In this document: piece by piece, positions 33,128 to 43,665 of the stretch | Layout: each line of letters begins with the position of its first letter | Position numbering within the stretch: position 1 is the first letter of the stretch | DNA from: Diphasiastrum complanatum | Lineage: Eukaryota; Streptophyta; Lycopodiopsida; Lycopodiales; Lycopodiaceae | DNA length: 64,000 bases | Reading direction: 5' to 3' | Assembly: GCA_029204225.1 (NCBI GenBank) | Contig: CM055100.1 | Span: forward strand, 10,684,349-10,748,348 | Notes under the pieces: generated by a model | Seen by the model: only the letters and a program-made list of their open reading frames with translations | Told to the model about the DNA's origin: nothing | Databases searched by the model: none | Made by a program: the position numbers and the translations under genes

Positions 33128-36100
33128 ATGGGGAAGACAAGTAGATGGCTCTTGGGTTTGATAGGATATAAAAAGACATCAAAATCTTCTTCTAAAGGAA
33201 CTTCTTTTCGAATTGAGAGCAGTAAACATGATGCTGTAAGCCTTTTCCTCCATAATACATGATTTTTATAGCTTTGAGTGTTCCAAGTGATCGTAATTCA
33301 TAGAGCCTTCCAGGACTACTGACTTGATTAAAACTATCTCTATCCAAATTTTGTATTCTAGTACAGCGTTAGAGTAACTCTGGCTCTTGCAGTTGCACCT
33401 CGTTCTCCATGCTAAGATGCTTTAGATCCTATGCTAGCCTAGATTTATTATGGCATTTAAAATTGCAGGTAAGCATTGCTGATACTGCTATGCTTTACCT
33501 TGCCATTGTTCCAATATTTCACTTGGATAGACTTATCCTAAAATTGTTCAACTGACTGAGATAATTGTGAGCTAGTTCTACTCTTAGAGATATCTTAATC
33601 GATCATCAGTCTGTAAGATGTGCTTAGTTGATAATTATTGTTTCAGAAGGAGAAAGGAATGTGGAGCTTTGGCAGGTCTTCTCAAGATCGTTCTCTTGAC
33701 GAAGTAGAAATATCCTGCTATAGAAGCTCTGGAATGGAGCAAGAACAGGCGAAACATGCCAGGGTGGTTGCAGCCGCCTCAACAGCAGCAGCAGAGGCAG
33801 CTGTTGCTGCGGCTCATGCCGCTGCTGCTGTTGCTTGTCTGACTGGGCGTTACCGTGAAATATCTGAAAGAGAAGAGCGAGCTGCCATGAAGATCCAAAC
33901 CGCATTTCGAGGTTACCTTGTAATACATCTATATGCTTTGACATGCAAAAATTGTGGTTCATTGAATAACCTGCTTTTGTTTTCACAAGATTTTTTGATT
34001 AAGTTCAATTTGGCAGGTTGCTTGCTTTTGGATTGAGATGTAAGAATTTGCTTGCCTAGAAATTTATGTCAAGCAGGTTGATGATTTTCTCACGGGCCTT
34101 TTTGGTTCGAGATCTTAAAAATAAGGGTGGTGGTAATTCATGCCAAATAGTGGGGCTTGGATCTTGTAGCTACTCCTGCTGATTTGGGAAGAGTCTGTAA
34201 CATGTTGGCGTTTCTGTACGAGATAATTTTGCTACTACTCTTTCCTCAGAAATCAGATACATGCACGTGGTGATGTAAACTCATCGTTACTTTTCGGAAG
34301 GCTTAGTATCTAAGATATCTCATACACATTGCACGTAATTTTGAATGATGCTGGCTTCTAGTGCACAAAGGGCTTGTCTTTCCTTTTAAAGGATATGAAG
34401 CTTGCGTGTTTCCAATACTAAGATGAGGTTTTCATTCTTTCTACAAGTTTTTCTTGGGGCTTGTTGCCCAACAGCTCCTCTGATCCTAATGTGAGTAGAA
34501 GACTATTCTGTCACCATAGAAACTAAATACATTTTGTGATCCTGCGTTTGTGATCTTGCCTGGAGCATTGGGAGGTTTTATGATGACCGCACTATCAGAG
34601 ATTTTGATTTTGTTAACTCAATGTTTGGCCTGAATGTCAAATTTTTTTCCCAAATCCAGCTGGTTGAAGCTCGGATCTCTTTCACATTCTAACAGATCTG
34701 AACGGTAGATTTAGCTGCGTCTTGATCGTTGATATTCAATTGACAATTATGATTATTGAGCCGAGTCTGAGAGGATGAGCATTCAACTTCTCACTTGCCT
34801 GATATGTTTTTCATTTTGCAGGCTAGAAGGGCGTTACGTGCCCTGAAGGGATTAGTACGACTGCAGGCTCTCTTTCGTGGGAATAGAGTCAGGAAGCAGG
34901 CCGCATTAACTCTTCGATGTATGCAGGCTCTTGTTAGAGTGCAAGCCCATGTTCGTGCTCGTCGTGTTGAAATGTCTGGACAAGGGCAGGCTGTTCAGCA
35001 GCAGTTTTCTAGGAGGTATAGGCAGCAGCATTACTGTCCAAGGAAATCTACGGTGAGTATCAGTTGCCCCCATCAACAAATATATCCTGTATTTTTACCC
35101 TTTCATTGTTTTCATGACATTGGCATTTACAGGAAGGATGGAATGCGAACACACAGATAGCAGAGGATTTGCTGTCAAAGGTTGAGCAAAGGCAGCTGGG
35201 AGCTATCAAGCGAGAAAGAGCATTAGCTTATGCAATCTCACAGCAGGTAAAGTCTATTCAAAAGTTTTTTGTATCTGGACAAGTACTTAGTCCACATTTT
35301 TGCCTAATTGAGAATCTATTGATGGCTGCCTTTGCATTAAGGTTCACAATTCGGCACCCAAAAAAGGATCTTCGTGTATCGACCTTGAGCTTGAAACTCA
35401 TGGCTGGGGATGGAGCTGGCTGGCGCGTTGGATGGCAGCTAGGCCATGGGAGAGCCCTCTTAAAGGGGTCGGGTTGGAAGACAATTTTGAGGAAAAAAGT
35501 TCTCCTGGAAGTACAAAGATTGTTAAAGTGGACTCTATGAAGCACAGGCAGCAGAGGAAGTCTAGATCACATGAATTACTGTGTTTTGAGCTTGAAACTG
35601 CAAGTAGCTCTCCAGCTGAATTGTGGTCGAATGCCCCAGCACATGCTTTCCAGCCAGCAGCGCCTTACTCAAGAGCTGAATCTCCACAAAAAGCCTACAT
35701 TGCAACCTCAGGTCATCTATCACATCCCAGTTCGGTTTCTTTCCATACATCAGAATCAGTAAAACAGAAAAAGGCTAAGCAAGACAGCCTATACAACAGT
35801 CTCAGCATTGAGCCTATGCCAGATGCTGCTACTGCTAGTAACAGCCCCGGATTTTCGACTAATGCTTCGAATTATGAAGTGAAATATAATAATTCAGAGT
35901 CAGCCAAAGGGGATCAAACAAGTGGAGATCTTCAGCAACACCATACTCTTCCCAGCTATATGACTGCCACACAATCCTACAACGCTAAGGTTCGGTCTCA
36001 GAGCGCTCCCAGGCAAAGACTTGATTCCGAGAGGAAGGCTGCAATTGCTGCTTCACGTTCTCAGAAATCCCCTTGGAAGCAGCATGGAATTGCAGCAGGG

Positions 36101-36202
36101 GCTGTGGGTTTAGACAGATCATTTATGTCCTCAAATGATAGCCAATCTACGATTTCTGGGAGTACTGGAGATGCCCACAGACGATACAAGTTTAGGCAAT
36201 AG
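33128..36202 (+). CDS. IQD (IQ67-domain) calmodulin-binding protein, 5 coding exons
   Basis: Exons: 33128-33235, 33647-33919, 34822-35052, 35133-35246, 35342-36202. All introns are phase 0 with GT-AG ends, giving 528 residues. The start [16 protein letters not shown] is typical of IQD proteins. The IQ67 domain spans about residues 115-180, with three IQ-type motifs: [15 protein letters not shown] (from 119), [13 protein letters not shown] (139) and [11 protein letters not shown] (165). The intron splits the first IQ motif after GYL, a position conserved in the family. EGW (205) and [13 protein letters not shown] mark the IQD block after it. [16 protein letters not shown] and a C-terminal RSQSAPRQR region (about 460, DUF4005 type) follow. 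Family knowledge: IQDs bind calmodulin and act as scaffolds at microtubules, plasma membrane or nucleus. An Ala-rich helix lies at about residues 66-88. Intron 2 (902 bp) is the largest. The start is supported by the family N-terminus. The exact family member is not determined. Confidence 0.93.
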
Positions 36203-36560
36203 TAGCATCAACAAGCAAGGTCTTATGTTTATGATACTACCAAACCTTTCAGAAATTTTGGCTTCTTAATGACAACAGAAACAAATTGGAATTTGGCCCA
36301 ACTGAAAGTGCTTGTATTTGTGTTAGCTTGTACATGATCAGACAAAGAGCATATTGTGACAATCCACAACTTAAAGATGTAATCTGCAGTTGAGATTAAT
36401 CATGTGTTCGTGTGAGAGCTCCAAAGTAGTTGGCTCTAGCTGGAATTTTGGCCCTTTTTCTGGGCTGAAGTATATACTGCCTCTTGATTAGCAACCCATT
36501 TTGAGACTTACATCTTCTATAATCACTAGAGAAACTAGTTTTTGCACCAATCGCACAAAA
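36203..36560 (+). other. 3' untranslated region of the IQD gene (approximate)
   Basis: Non-coding sequence after the TAG stop at 36200-36202. No canonical AATAAA was noted close by, so the end is a guess. Confidence 0.35.
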
Positions 36561-37073
36561 TATACTTGAATGCTCTCTTCTTTAGTCCGATATGGGTTTT
36601 TTTTTAGTGTAGATTATATTTCAGTGAGCATTTTTGGTTCTAAATGTTTTCCTTTTGCTTTATATCGTATCCATGAGAAAGTTGTTTTTCTTTGAAAATT
36701 TGAACCTTGTGTAAATGAAAATCATCCCCGCAAGGGCACAAGATATCCTCACACATGCATATGGGGATGGATAAACGCCGATATGGATAAACGGGTGGGC
36801 AACCTATAAATCCACAAACCAGGCTATTATTCATCATGGTATAGATCATTAGATACAATGCATGTGAAGATTTTGCAAAATCTAGTTTGATTAGTTTATA
36901 CTTTCATGTACATATGTAAATCTCACATGTATGGAGCATGTTCCCAAGTGTGGAGGGTAGGACTAATCAGTGTTCATTTATGTTGAGTTTGAATAGTCAA
37001 TAAGCCTCAAACTTGAGATCTAGTGAGATAGTGACATTTGTCACATGATGTTAGGATTGAAATGCATCTATTT

Positions 37074-37260
37074 GGCCCAATCACTTTTAGAAGCATAGAT
37101 CACAAGGCCAATCACTCCAAGAGGTGCATTACATGTGGACCAATCATGTTTAGAGGTGCACATCATGAGGCCCAATTAAATTGTGAGGTGGAAATCATGA
37201 GGTCCAATCATGATGAGAGGTGCAAATCTAGGGGTCCAACCGGGTCCAATCATTCTAGAG
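37074..37260 (+). repeat. 32-bp tandem repeat, about 5.5 copies
   Basis: Units start at 37074, 37106, 37137, 37169, 37201 and 37233 (partial). Four of the five complete units are exactly 32 bp and one is 31 bp. Each begins GGxCCAAT and contains AGAGGTG or a variant near its middle. Identity between units is moderate. It lies inside the solo-LTR-like remnant. Confidence 0.85.
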
Positions 37261-37631
37261 CATGTCCTCATGCTAGATCTCGTGCTAGTACTATATGGAA
37301 GAGATCTCTTATTGTACATACAAGTTTTTGTGAAGCAATCTATGTGATACACATTGTTTTTCCTCATATTATCTCTCTACTTGAGGACTCACTCACTTTC
37401 TCTCTCTACTTGAGAGTAGGCTATTTTCATCTCTCTAAAAGCATGTCGAGAACTTAGTTTTTTCATGTACTTTGAATTATTTGAGTGCCAATGGAATGTG
37501 GCTTCAATATGCATGAAATTGTGCTCTTGCCTTAGAATCAATCTAGGAAGATTGTAGGATGCAATCTATGTGATAGATCTATGTGCAATCACAAATACCT
37601 TAGAAGATCAATTGTGGGTCTTGGGCAGGTC

Positions 37632-37645
37632 TTCACACGTGTGAA
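37632..37645. promoter_or_regulatory. 14-bp palindrome TTCACACGTGTGAA
   Basis: Exact copy in the solo-LTR-like remnant, followed by ACCTTCAC. G-box core. Confidence 0.7.
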
Positions 37646-37750
37646 ACCTTCACAAGACATAGTTTTAGTCGAGGAGCTTGGTTTTTGACCAAAATCCTTC
37701 GATACATCGATTGGTTTGAGAAAGGGAATTTGTTGAGGTCATGTTCAAAA

Positions 37751-38989
37751 CATAATCATATATGTACACTAGTATGAAGTTTTCTTGGAAGTTCATCCTT
37801 TGGGATGTGTTTGAAACAAATGAGATTGCCATAAAACAAGGAGAGAAAAAATGATAATATTGTAAATAAGAACATAAATGCCAATCTATCTATTGGATAT
37901 AAACTTCCATCAATCCATAGATCACAATTTTTCAAGTTCTCCATCCTATGATGCATGATTTTGAGAGTTGACAATTTAGATCCTTTCAGAGTCCTTTTTG
38001 ACATTGGAGCATATTCTGCAGGAAGATCAATATGGAGATTAGACATCTTGATATTAGATAAAGAAATTCAAGAAACTATTCGAATGTTGATTATGTTGCA
38101 AGTGACATATTTTCTCTAATAATTGTTAAGCTCATTTGATTAATTCAAGAAACTATAGAAAATTTTGCTACTGCAAGGACAAGTGGGTTTGCTTGGAGAG
38201 TGCCCAAGTTTTGTGAAAAACTCGAAAAAAAAAGTATAAACTTACATAAGGACAAGCTAGCAATATATTATACTTATAACATATTCACATATGAATTTAA
38301 AAGAGGCAATCTCTTTTCCATAAATATTGCCTTGTCCTAAGAAATAATTTAGGAGGGGGGGTGGAAGGTCACCCTCTAAGGCCATTATGCCAAGGAATGG
38401 CTGATGGGAATGACATAGGGTTTCTCAGGCCGCAACAGAATAGGAGGTCATCATCCCATCAAAGGAAAATGTCAATGACGACAAAAATAAAACGATAATA
38501 GAAATTGGATTACTTAGAGACTTGAAGAATAGAGCAATTCTAATTCGTGTTGATAATGAACATTAGTGTAGGTGTTGTAGACAACCATAAAGAAATGCGA
38601 AATGATTAGGAGTCTGAGACAGCCATGCAATTCTTTGTTACTGATATTTGTGATAGTAGAGAAAGAAGAGTGAGAGGTATTTAAACATTTAGCACGAATG
38701 CAACATGATAGAAAAATAGCGAATCTGTATGATAATGTTGTAGAAACAACGATCAGATCACAAGATAGTTGCGTTGAGCGCGTGATCCTACTTACAAAAA
38801 CAAGTAATTGCTATTATTCAGAATGTTTTTTTTTTTCTCTATATATGATCTCTAACTCTGAGGAGTCAGATACTGAGTTACCAATTTTCTAGTTTCGCTC
38901 TCTCTGATCGGTACTATTCTTTTACAATGATCTCATGTCTTATTTTGTCTCTAATTGCTCATTTTCTTATATAGTTGTTTGATGATCTT
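37751..38989. other. No gene seen
   Basis: AT-rich spacer of 1.2 kb between the LTR remnant and the nested Copia block. No domain, RNA gene or repeat boundary was recognised. Confidence 0.5.
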
Positions 38990-39062
38990 ACGTTATTCTT
39001 AGATGTGGATTTTCTGGTATCAACGTCTCCTACCCAGTCAGAATCTAAATAGGTGACTAATG
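38990..39062 (-). pseudogene. RNase H end of older Copia element E (left piece)
   Basis: On the minus strand this reads DSDWVGDVDTRKST, the first catalytic Asp region of a Copia RNase H. It is the continuation of the pseudogene at 45493-46930, cut off from it by insertion of the intact element. Homology fades left of 38990. Confidence 0.8.
39059..39062. repeat. Target-site duplication AATG (left)
   Basis: AATG precedes the left LTR at 39063 and also follows the right LTR at 45493-45496. Copia elements usually make 5 bp. Here 4 bp match cleanly, or 5 (AATGT) if the terminal T of the LTR is counted. Confidence 0.8.
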
Positions 39063-39716
39063 TGTGAAAAATACAGATCCTAAGTGGATCTAAACTCCAA
39101 GATCATTGGCTTGAATGCTTGCACTCCAAACTACATAAGCTAGGAATTGGCAACACATTCTATGCTACAAGAATGCAAAGAACTTGATCAAAAAGCATTT
39201 ATCACAAATGGAAACTTCCATAAACATCAAGTGCGGCCCAAAATAGCATTATACAGTCCATAATACATCAGCCTACCACTTTTGAAAAGCACCTAAGATC
39301 ATACACAATAGCTTGAAGACAATACACACAACAATGCTCTCAATGGAGGAAGAAACAATGACAATGATCTATTGATCTCAATGAAGCATACAAAAGGTTT
39401 CTCCAACCTGTTCTCCACGACTTCCCTACTATTTATGGATGAGGAAGATGACTCTCTCTCCTCTCTCTAGAAGGTACTTGACCCTAGATATTCCCTATAT
39501 AGGAAAAATAGCTAAAAATGGCTTATATGACCAAAATACATCAAAATGGTCTCATTTTGAAGGGTATGAAGTTTGACACTTCATCATACTGAAAAAATAC
39601 AGTAAATAAAAACATTGTGGCCTGGTTCACACGTGTGAAACTCCAGAACCAAAACTATTTACAATTTTAGCCAATTTAGGCCTCAAACTAGCTAGGAAAT
39701 GTTGACAATTTTCACA
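39063..39716 (-). repeat. 3' LTR of the intact Copia element, 654 bp
   Basis: Bounded by TGTGAAAA and TTTTCACA on the + strand, a perfect short inverted terminus. Reading on the minus strand, U3 contains the palindrome 78-91 bp in and a TATA-like CCTATATAG at about 215 bp (39495-39503 on the + strand). It differs from the other LTR at the palindrome (TGTG here, TGCG there) and at a CAAG/CCTAG indel near 39174. Confidence 0.95.
39626..39639. promoter_or_regulatory. 14-bp palindrome TTCACACGTGTGAA in U3
   Basis: Exact palindrome, 78-91 bp from the U3 end of the 3' LTR and about 125 bp upstream of the TATA-like box. This placement suits an upstream promoter element. The partner LTR has one change at 45402-45415. 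Confidence 0.75.
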
Positions 39717-42700
39717 CTCCCTCTTCAACATTGGATGCTAGTTTCAACATAGTCTTTGAGCACATTCCAAGATTAGATCTATGCATTAAATATAGGTCCT
39801 TTCCCAATGGTTTGGTGAAGATATCAGCCACACACTCCTTTGAAGAGACATGTTGAAGCTCCACCTCTTTGGCAATGACTTGATCTCTCACAAAATGGTG
39901 AGCAATCTCAATGTGCTTGCTCCTTGCATGAAAAACAGGATTGCTTGCCAAGCTTTGGGCTGAAAGGTTATCACAAAGTATGATTGGAGTCTTCTCTGGT
40001 TCCAGCAAGTGAAGATCCAATAACATCCTCTTGATCCAAAGAATCTCCTTGGTGCATGTTGTTAATGCCTTGTACTCGGCTTCGGTGGAAGATAGAGAGA
40101 TAGTTGGTTGCTTCTTTGATAGCCATGAGACCACTCCATCTCCAAGATAGATTGCAAAGGCACTTGTTGACTTCCTATCCATTTGATCACCTGCAAAATC
40201 TGAATCTGAAAATCCACAAAGGTTAGGTGTAGTACCTCCATACAAGATGCCAAAATCTCTAGATCCCGAGATGTATCTAAGTACTCTCTTTCCTAGCTTC
40301 CAATGAGCCTCACTAGGATCTTGCATAAATTGACTTAGTTTACCAACCACAAAGCTTAGATCAGGTCTTGTGATGGTTAACCATATAAGAGATCCTATTA
40401 GCTTTCTATAGAGAGTAATATCCTTGAAGGATCTTTCATTACTTCTTGTAGTTAGCTTTACATTTGATTCCATAGGAGTAGAAACAACTTTACAATCTTC
40501 CATATGAAACCTTTTTAGAATAGAGTTAACATACTTTTCTTGACATATGAATGTAGATTTAGAAGTTCTAATAATCTCTATTCCTAAGATATAATGAAGT
40601 TTACCAAGATCTTGAATTTCAAACTCTCTTTTGAGTGCCATCTTGATTTCATCTATATCTAGATTGTTACCACCACTTAAGATAATGTCATCAACATAGA
40701 TCAAAAGTAAAGTGATATCATTTTCATTCAATCTAAAGTAGAGAGAATGATCATACTCACTCATAACAAAGTTTTGAGAAAGTAAGAAGGAATTGAGCTT
40801 AGCATACCAACTCCTTGGTGCTTGCTTTAGCCCATACAAACTCTTTTGGAGATAGCACACATGATTAGGCTCATCATGTGAAACATAGCCCTCGGGTTGC
40901 TCCATGTAAATATCTTCTTCAAGATCACCATTCAAGAAGGCATTAGTAACATCCATTTGCCACATATCCCAATCATAAAGAGTTGCAAGAGAGATTAGGA
41001 TTCGAATAGTTACCATCTTTGCCACGGGTGCAAAGGTCTCATCATAGTCAATACCATATTCTTGAGCATACCCCTTTGCCACCAACCTTGCCTTGTACTT
41101 GTTGATTGATCCATCTTGATTTGTCTTGATCTTGAAGATCCACTTACAACCAATTGCCTTCTTGTCCTTTGGAAGCTTTACCAACCTCCATGTGTTGCTT
41201 TTGATGAGTGCTTGATGCTCATGATCCATGGCTTGGATCCATTCCTTCTTTTGAATTGCTTCACCTACACAAGTTGGTTCATCAAAAGAGGTAAGAAAAG
41301 CAAAGTTAGAGTTGTCCACCACTTGCTTTCCTTTTTCATCATAGGTTAGCCTTGATGGCTTAGCCCTTTGCCTTTGAGTCTTCCTTGAAGTTTGCTTTGG
41401 AGTGGCATCTCCATCTTCATCCAAGACATCTTGCACATCATGATGATTAGTAGGCACATCAACATCAACATCAACAACATTGGAAACATTCTCTTCATGA
41501 AAGATGACATCCCTACTTATGACAACTTTCTTTGTAGAAGGAATGTACACTTTGTAAGCCTTGCTTACTTCACTATAGCCAACAAACACACCCTTCTTTG
41601 ATGAAGGATCTTCTTTAGTTCTATCATCAAGTGTGATATTGACAAAACATGTACATCCAAAGATCCTACAATGCTTGACACTCGGCCTTCTACCATAAAG
41701 AACCTCATGAGGAGTTTTACCATCCAAGGAAGCACTTGTCCATCTATTACATAGATAGTTAGCACATGCTAAAGCTTCCCCCCAAAAAGACTTAGCAAGA
41801 TTAGCATGTAGTCTCATTTCCTTGGCACATTCACAAAGGGTTCTATTCTTCCTCTCGGCCACTCCATTCTGTTGTGGAGTCCTAGGACTAGACATCTCCC
41901 TCTTAATCCCATGTGCTATACAAAAGTCTTTGAACCTATTTGAGGTGTATTCCCCTCCATTATCAGATCTTAAGCATTTAATCTTTGTATTGAATTGGTT
42001 TTCCATTTCATTCTTGAACTTGACAAATGCAGCAAACACTTCATCCTTACTTTTAAGAAGATAGATCCAAGTATACCTACTAAAGTCATCAATGAAAGTT
42101 GCATACATCTTTGCCCCACCATTGCTAGTTGTACTAGAAGAATGAATATCAGAATGCACAAGTTGAAAAGCTTCTTTAGATCTAGAAGTAGATCTAGAAT
42201 AAGCAAGTCTATGAGATTTGGACAAGGCACAATGTTCACAAACACTATTGTTTGCAACAAGACTTTTAGGGAGACCAAGAACAAGCTCTTTCTTTGCCAT
42301 TACCTCCAAAGATTTGAAGTTGGGATGGCCCAACCTCTTGTGCCAAACTTCTTGGTTTGTCAATTGCTCCCTAGCCATACATCCTTCATGATTAGAGATC
42401 ACACATGCATCAAGCTTGAAAAGTTTACCATGCCTCCTACCTTGAGCAATCAAGGATCCACATTTACTTATCAAACATGCATCTCCAATGAACTCCACAT
42501 CAAGTCCTTTGTCAATCATTTGACTTACACTAAGCAAATTCTTAGTGATTGAAGGAATGTACAAAACATTTTCAAGATTTGCTTTCCTATTTGTTGAAAG
42601 GGAAATAGGAATAGTGCCTATGCCTTTGATGTCACATTGACCATCATTTGCAGTGTAGATGATGTTACCTTCTCCCTCATAAGACAATAAGGATGTAAAG

Positions 42701-43665
42701 TATTCCTTATGTCTTGTCATGTGAGATGAGGCTCCACTATCAATCCACCAAGGATCATTATCATCTATGTTGGCTAACAAACTTGAAGTCATAACAAGTG
42801 ATTCACATGTGTTATGTTCTTCCTCATCTATTGTAAGATTTCCTTGCCTCTCTCCTTGCTCTCTTTTCTTCTTATAACATTCATTTGCAAAATGACCTTT
42901 TATCCCACAATAAAAGCACTTGAACTTTGACTTATTGTTCTTAGTAGAAGAGGAAGAGGAAGAGTGATCATCATGATCAAAGTTACCACCTTTGGACCAT
43001 TTCCCTTTGCCTTTACCTTTGCCCTTGAATTTGCCTTTTGTGAAGAAAGCCTCTTCACCTCCACCTTGCAAGGATGCACCATCAAGCTTTGATTGCAACC
43101 TATGTTCTTCAGCCAATAAGATTTCTTGCAAGTCAACCACACTTGGCAAGACTCTTTGAATGGCAAAACTTTGCACAAGGTTAGCATGTTCATTTAGCAA
43201 ACCATTCAACATAACTTGGACTATTTCACCATCTTTTATGTTCTCATCAATGCATGCTAAATCATCACTTAGGGACTTAACTCTCAAGATAAATGCATGA
43301 GCACTTTCACCCTCTCTTTGCCTACTAGAAAATATTTGTCTCCTTAGGGTCAATACCCTAGATGTGGACTTTGATTCAAAGAGCTTCTTTAAGGCATTCC
43401 ATGCCTCACTTGCACTTTGACACTTTCCAACTTCCTTGAGAAGTTCATTTGTAACATTCATTTTAATGATATGAAGAGCCCTTTTGGCCTTCTTATCAAA
43501 CCTTTGTTGCTCTTGAAGTGTGAGAGGTCTCTCTTCAATTTCTGCAACTATGTCCATGAGTTCATTCAACTCAAGTAAGGACTCCATCCTCACTTTCCAA
43601 GTAGAGTAGTTTGATGAACTCAACCTTTCACTAGACTCTAGCATGATCCCACCATTGGAAGCCAT
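39712..43665 (-). CDS. Copia Gag-Pol polyprotein, 1317 aa
   Basis: Single open frame. Gag is about residues 1-240, with CCHC knuckle CFYCGIKGHFANEC at 250-263. Aspartic protease WWIDSGAS is at 306-313. The pre-integrase motif WHKRLGH is at 441-447, with paired Cys at 476/479. The integrase D,D35E triad is D506, D568 and E604. RT has IGCKW (838), MDVTNAFLNG (904) and YVDD (990-993). RNase H has FSDSDFAGD (1152), STEAEYKAL (1193) and CDN (1231). The protein assembles virus-like particles, copies the element RNA and integrates the cDNA. Length and domain order are normal for plant Copia. The frame runs through the polypurine tract, and its TGA stop lies in the first bases of the 3' LTR. No stop or frameshift was seen. 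The start MASNGG matches MATSGG of element F. Confidence 0.95.
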   Translation of the reverse strand: MASNGGIMLESSERLSSSNYSTWKVRMESLLELNELMDIVAEIEERPLTLQEQQRFDKKAKRALHIIKMNVTNELLKEVGKCQSASEAWNALKKLFESKSTSRVLTLRRQIFSSRQREGESAHAFILRVKSLSDDLACIDENIKDGEIVQVMLNGLLNEHANLVQSFAIQRVLPSVVDLQEILLAEEHRLQSKLDGASLQGGGEEAFFTKGKFKGKGKGKGKWSKGGNFDHDDHSSSSSSTKNNKSKFKCFYCGIKGHFANECYKKKREQGERQGNLTIDEEEHNTCESLVMTSSLLANIDDNDPWWIDSGASSHMTRHKEYFTSLLSYEGEGNIIYTANDGQCDIKGIGTIPISLSTNRKANLENVLYIPSITKNLLSVSQMIDKGLDVEFIGDACLISKCGSLIAQGRRHGKLFKLDACVISNHEGCMAREQLTNQEVWHKRLGHPNFKSLEVMAKKELVLGLPKSLVANNSVCEHCALSKSHRLAYSRSTSRSKEAFQLVHSDIHSSSTTSNGGAKMYATFIDDFSRYTWIYLLKSKDEVFAAFVKFKNEMENQFNTKIKCLRSDNGGEYTSNRFKDFCIAHGIKREMSSPRTPQQNGVAERKNRTLCECAKEMRLHANLAKSFWGEALACANYLCNRWTSASLDGKTPHEVLYGRRPSVKHCRIFGCTCFVNITLDDRTKEDPSSKKGVFVGYSEVSKAYKVYIPSTKKVVISRDVIFHEENVSNVVDVDVDVPTNHHDVQDVLDEDGDATPKQTSRKTQRQRAKPSRLTYDEKGKQVVDNSNFAFLTSFDEPTCVGEAIQKKEWIQAMDHEHQALIKSNTWRLVKLPKDKKAIGCKWIFKIKTNQDGSINKYKARLVAKGYAQEYGIDYDETFAPVAKMVTIRILISLATLYDWDMWQMDVTNAFLNGDLEEDIYMEQPEGYVSHDEPNHVCYLQKSLYGLKQAPRSWYAKLNSFLLSQNFVMSEYDHSLYFRLNENDITLLLIYVDDIILSGGNNLDIDEIKMALKREFEIQDLGKLHYILGIEIIRTSKSTFICQEKYVNSILKRFHMEDCKVVSTPMESNVKLTTRSNERSFKDITLYRKLIGSLIWLTITRPDLSFVVGKLSQFMQDPSEAHWKLGKRVLRYISGSRDFGILYGGTTPNLCGFSDSDFAGDQMDRKSTSAFAIYLGDGVVSWLSKKQPTISLSSTEAEYKALTTCTKEILWIKRMLLDLHLLEPEKTPIILCDNLSAQSLASNPVFHARSKHIEIAHHFVRDQVIAKEVELQHVSSKECVADIFTKPLGKDLYLMHRSNLGMCSKTMLKLASNVEEGV
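39717..39728 (-). promoter_or_regulatory. Polypurine tract of the intact Copia element
   Basis: The minus strand reads GAAGAGGGAG directly before the LTR start TGTGAAAA. It is the primer site for plus-strand DNA synthesis in LTR elements. Confidence 0.85.

Larger units (their letters stand above)
36863..37750 (+). repeat. Solo-LTR-like remnant of the Copia family
   Basis: Begins TGTGAAGATTTTGCAAAATCTAGTTTGA, which resembles the family LTR start (shown in full only as TGTGAAAATTGTCA elsewhere). CACATGTATGGAGCATGTTC near 36924 parallels CACGTGTGGAGCATGTTC in the LTR at 62016. The part 37391-37660 matches the LTR scrap at 3284-3545. An exact TTCACACGTGTGAA lies at 37632. No gag-pol is attached on either side, so it is a solo LTR or a truncated one. 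The right end near 37750 is approximate and no target duplication was found. Confidence 0.6.

Noticed and set aside
33624-33986. Minus-strand 120-codon frame opposite IQD exon 2
   Set aside because: Antisense shadow of the Ala-rich IQ67 exon; Gln/Leu runs reflect GCA/GCT repeats on the coding strand.
41995-42552. Plus-strand 185-codon frame inside the intact Copia element
   Set aside because: Antisense to the integrase part of the polyprotein; no independent evidence.
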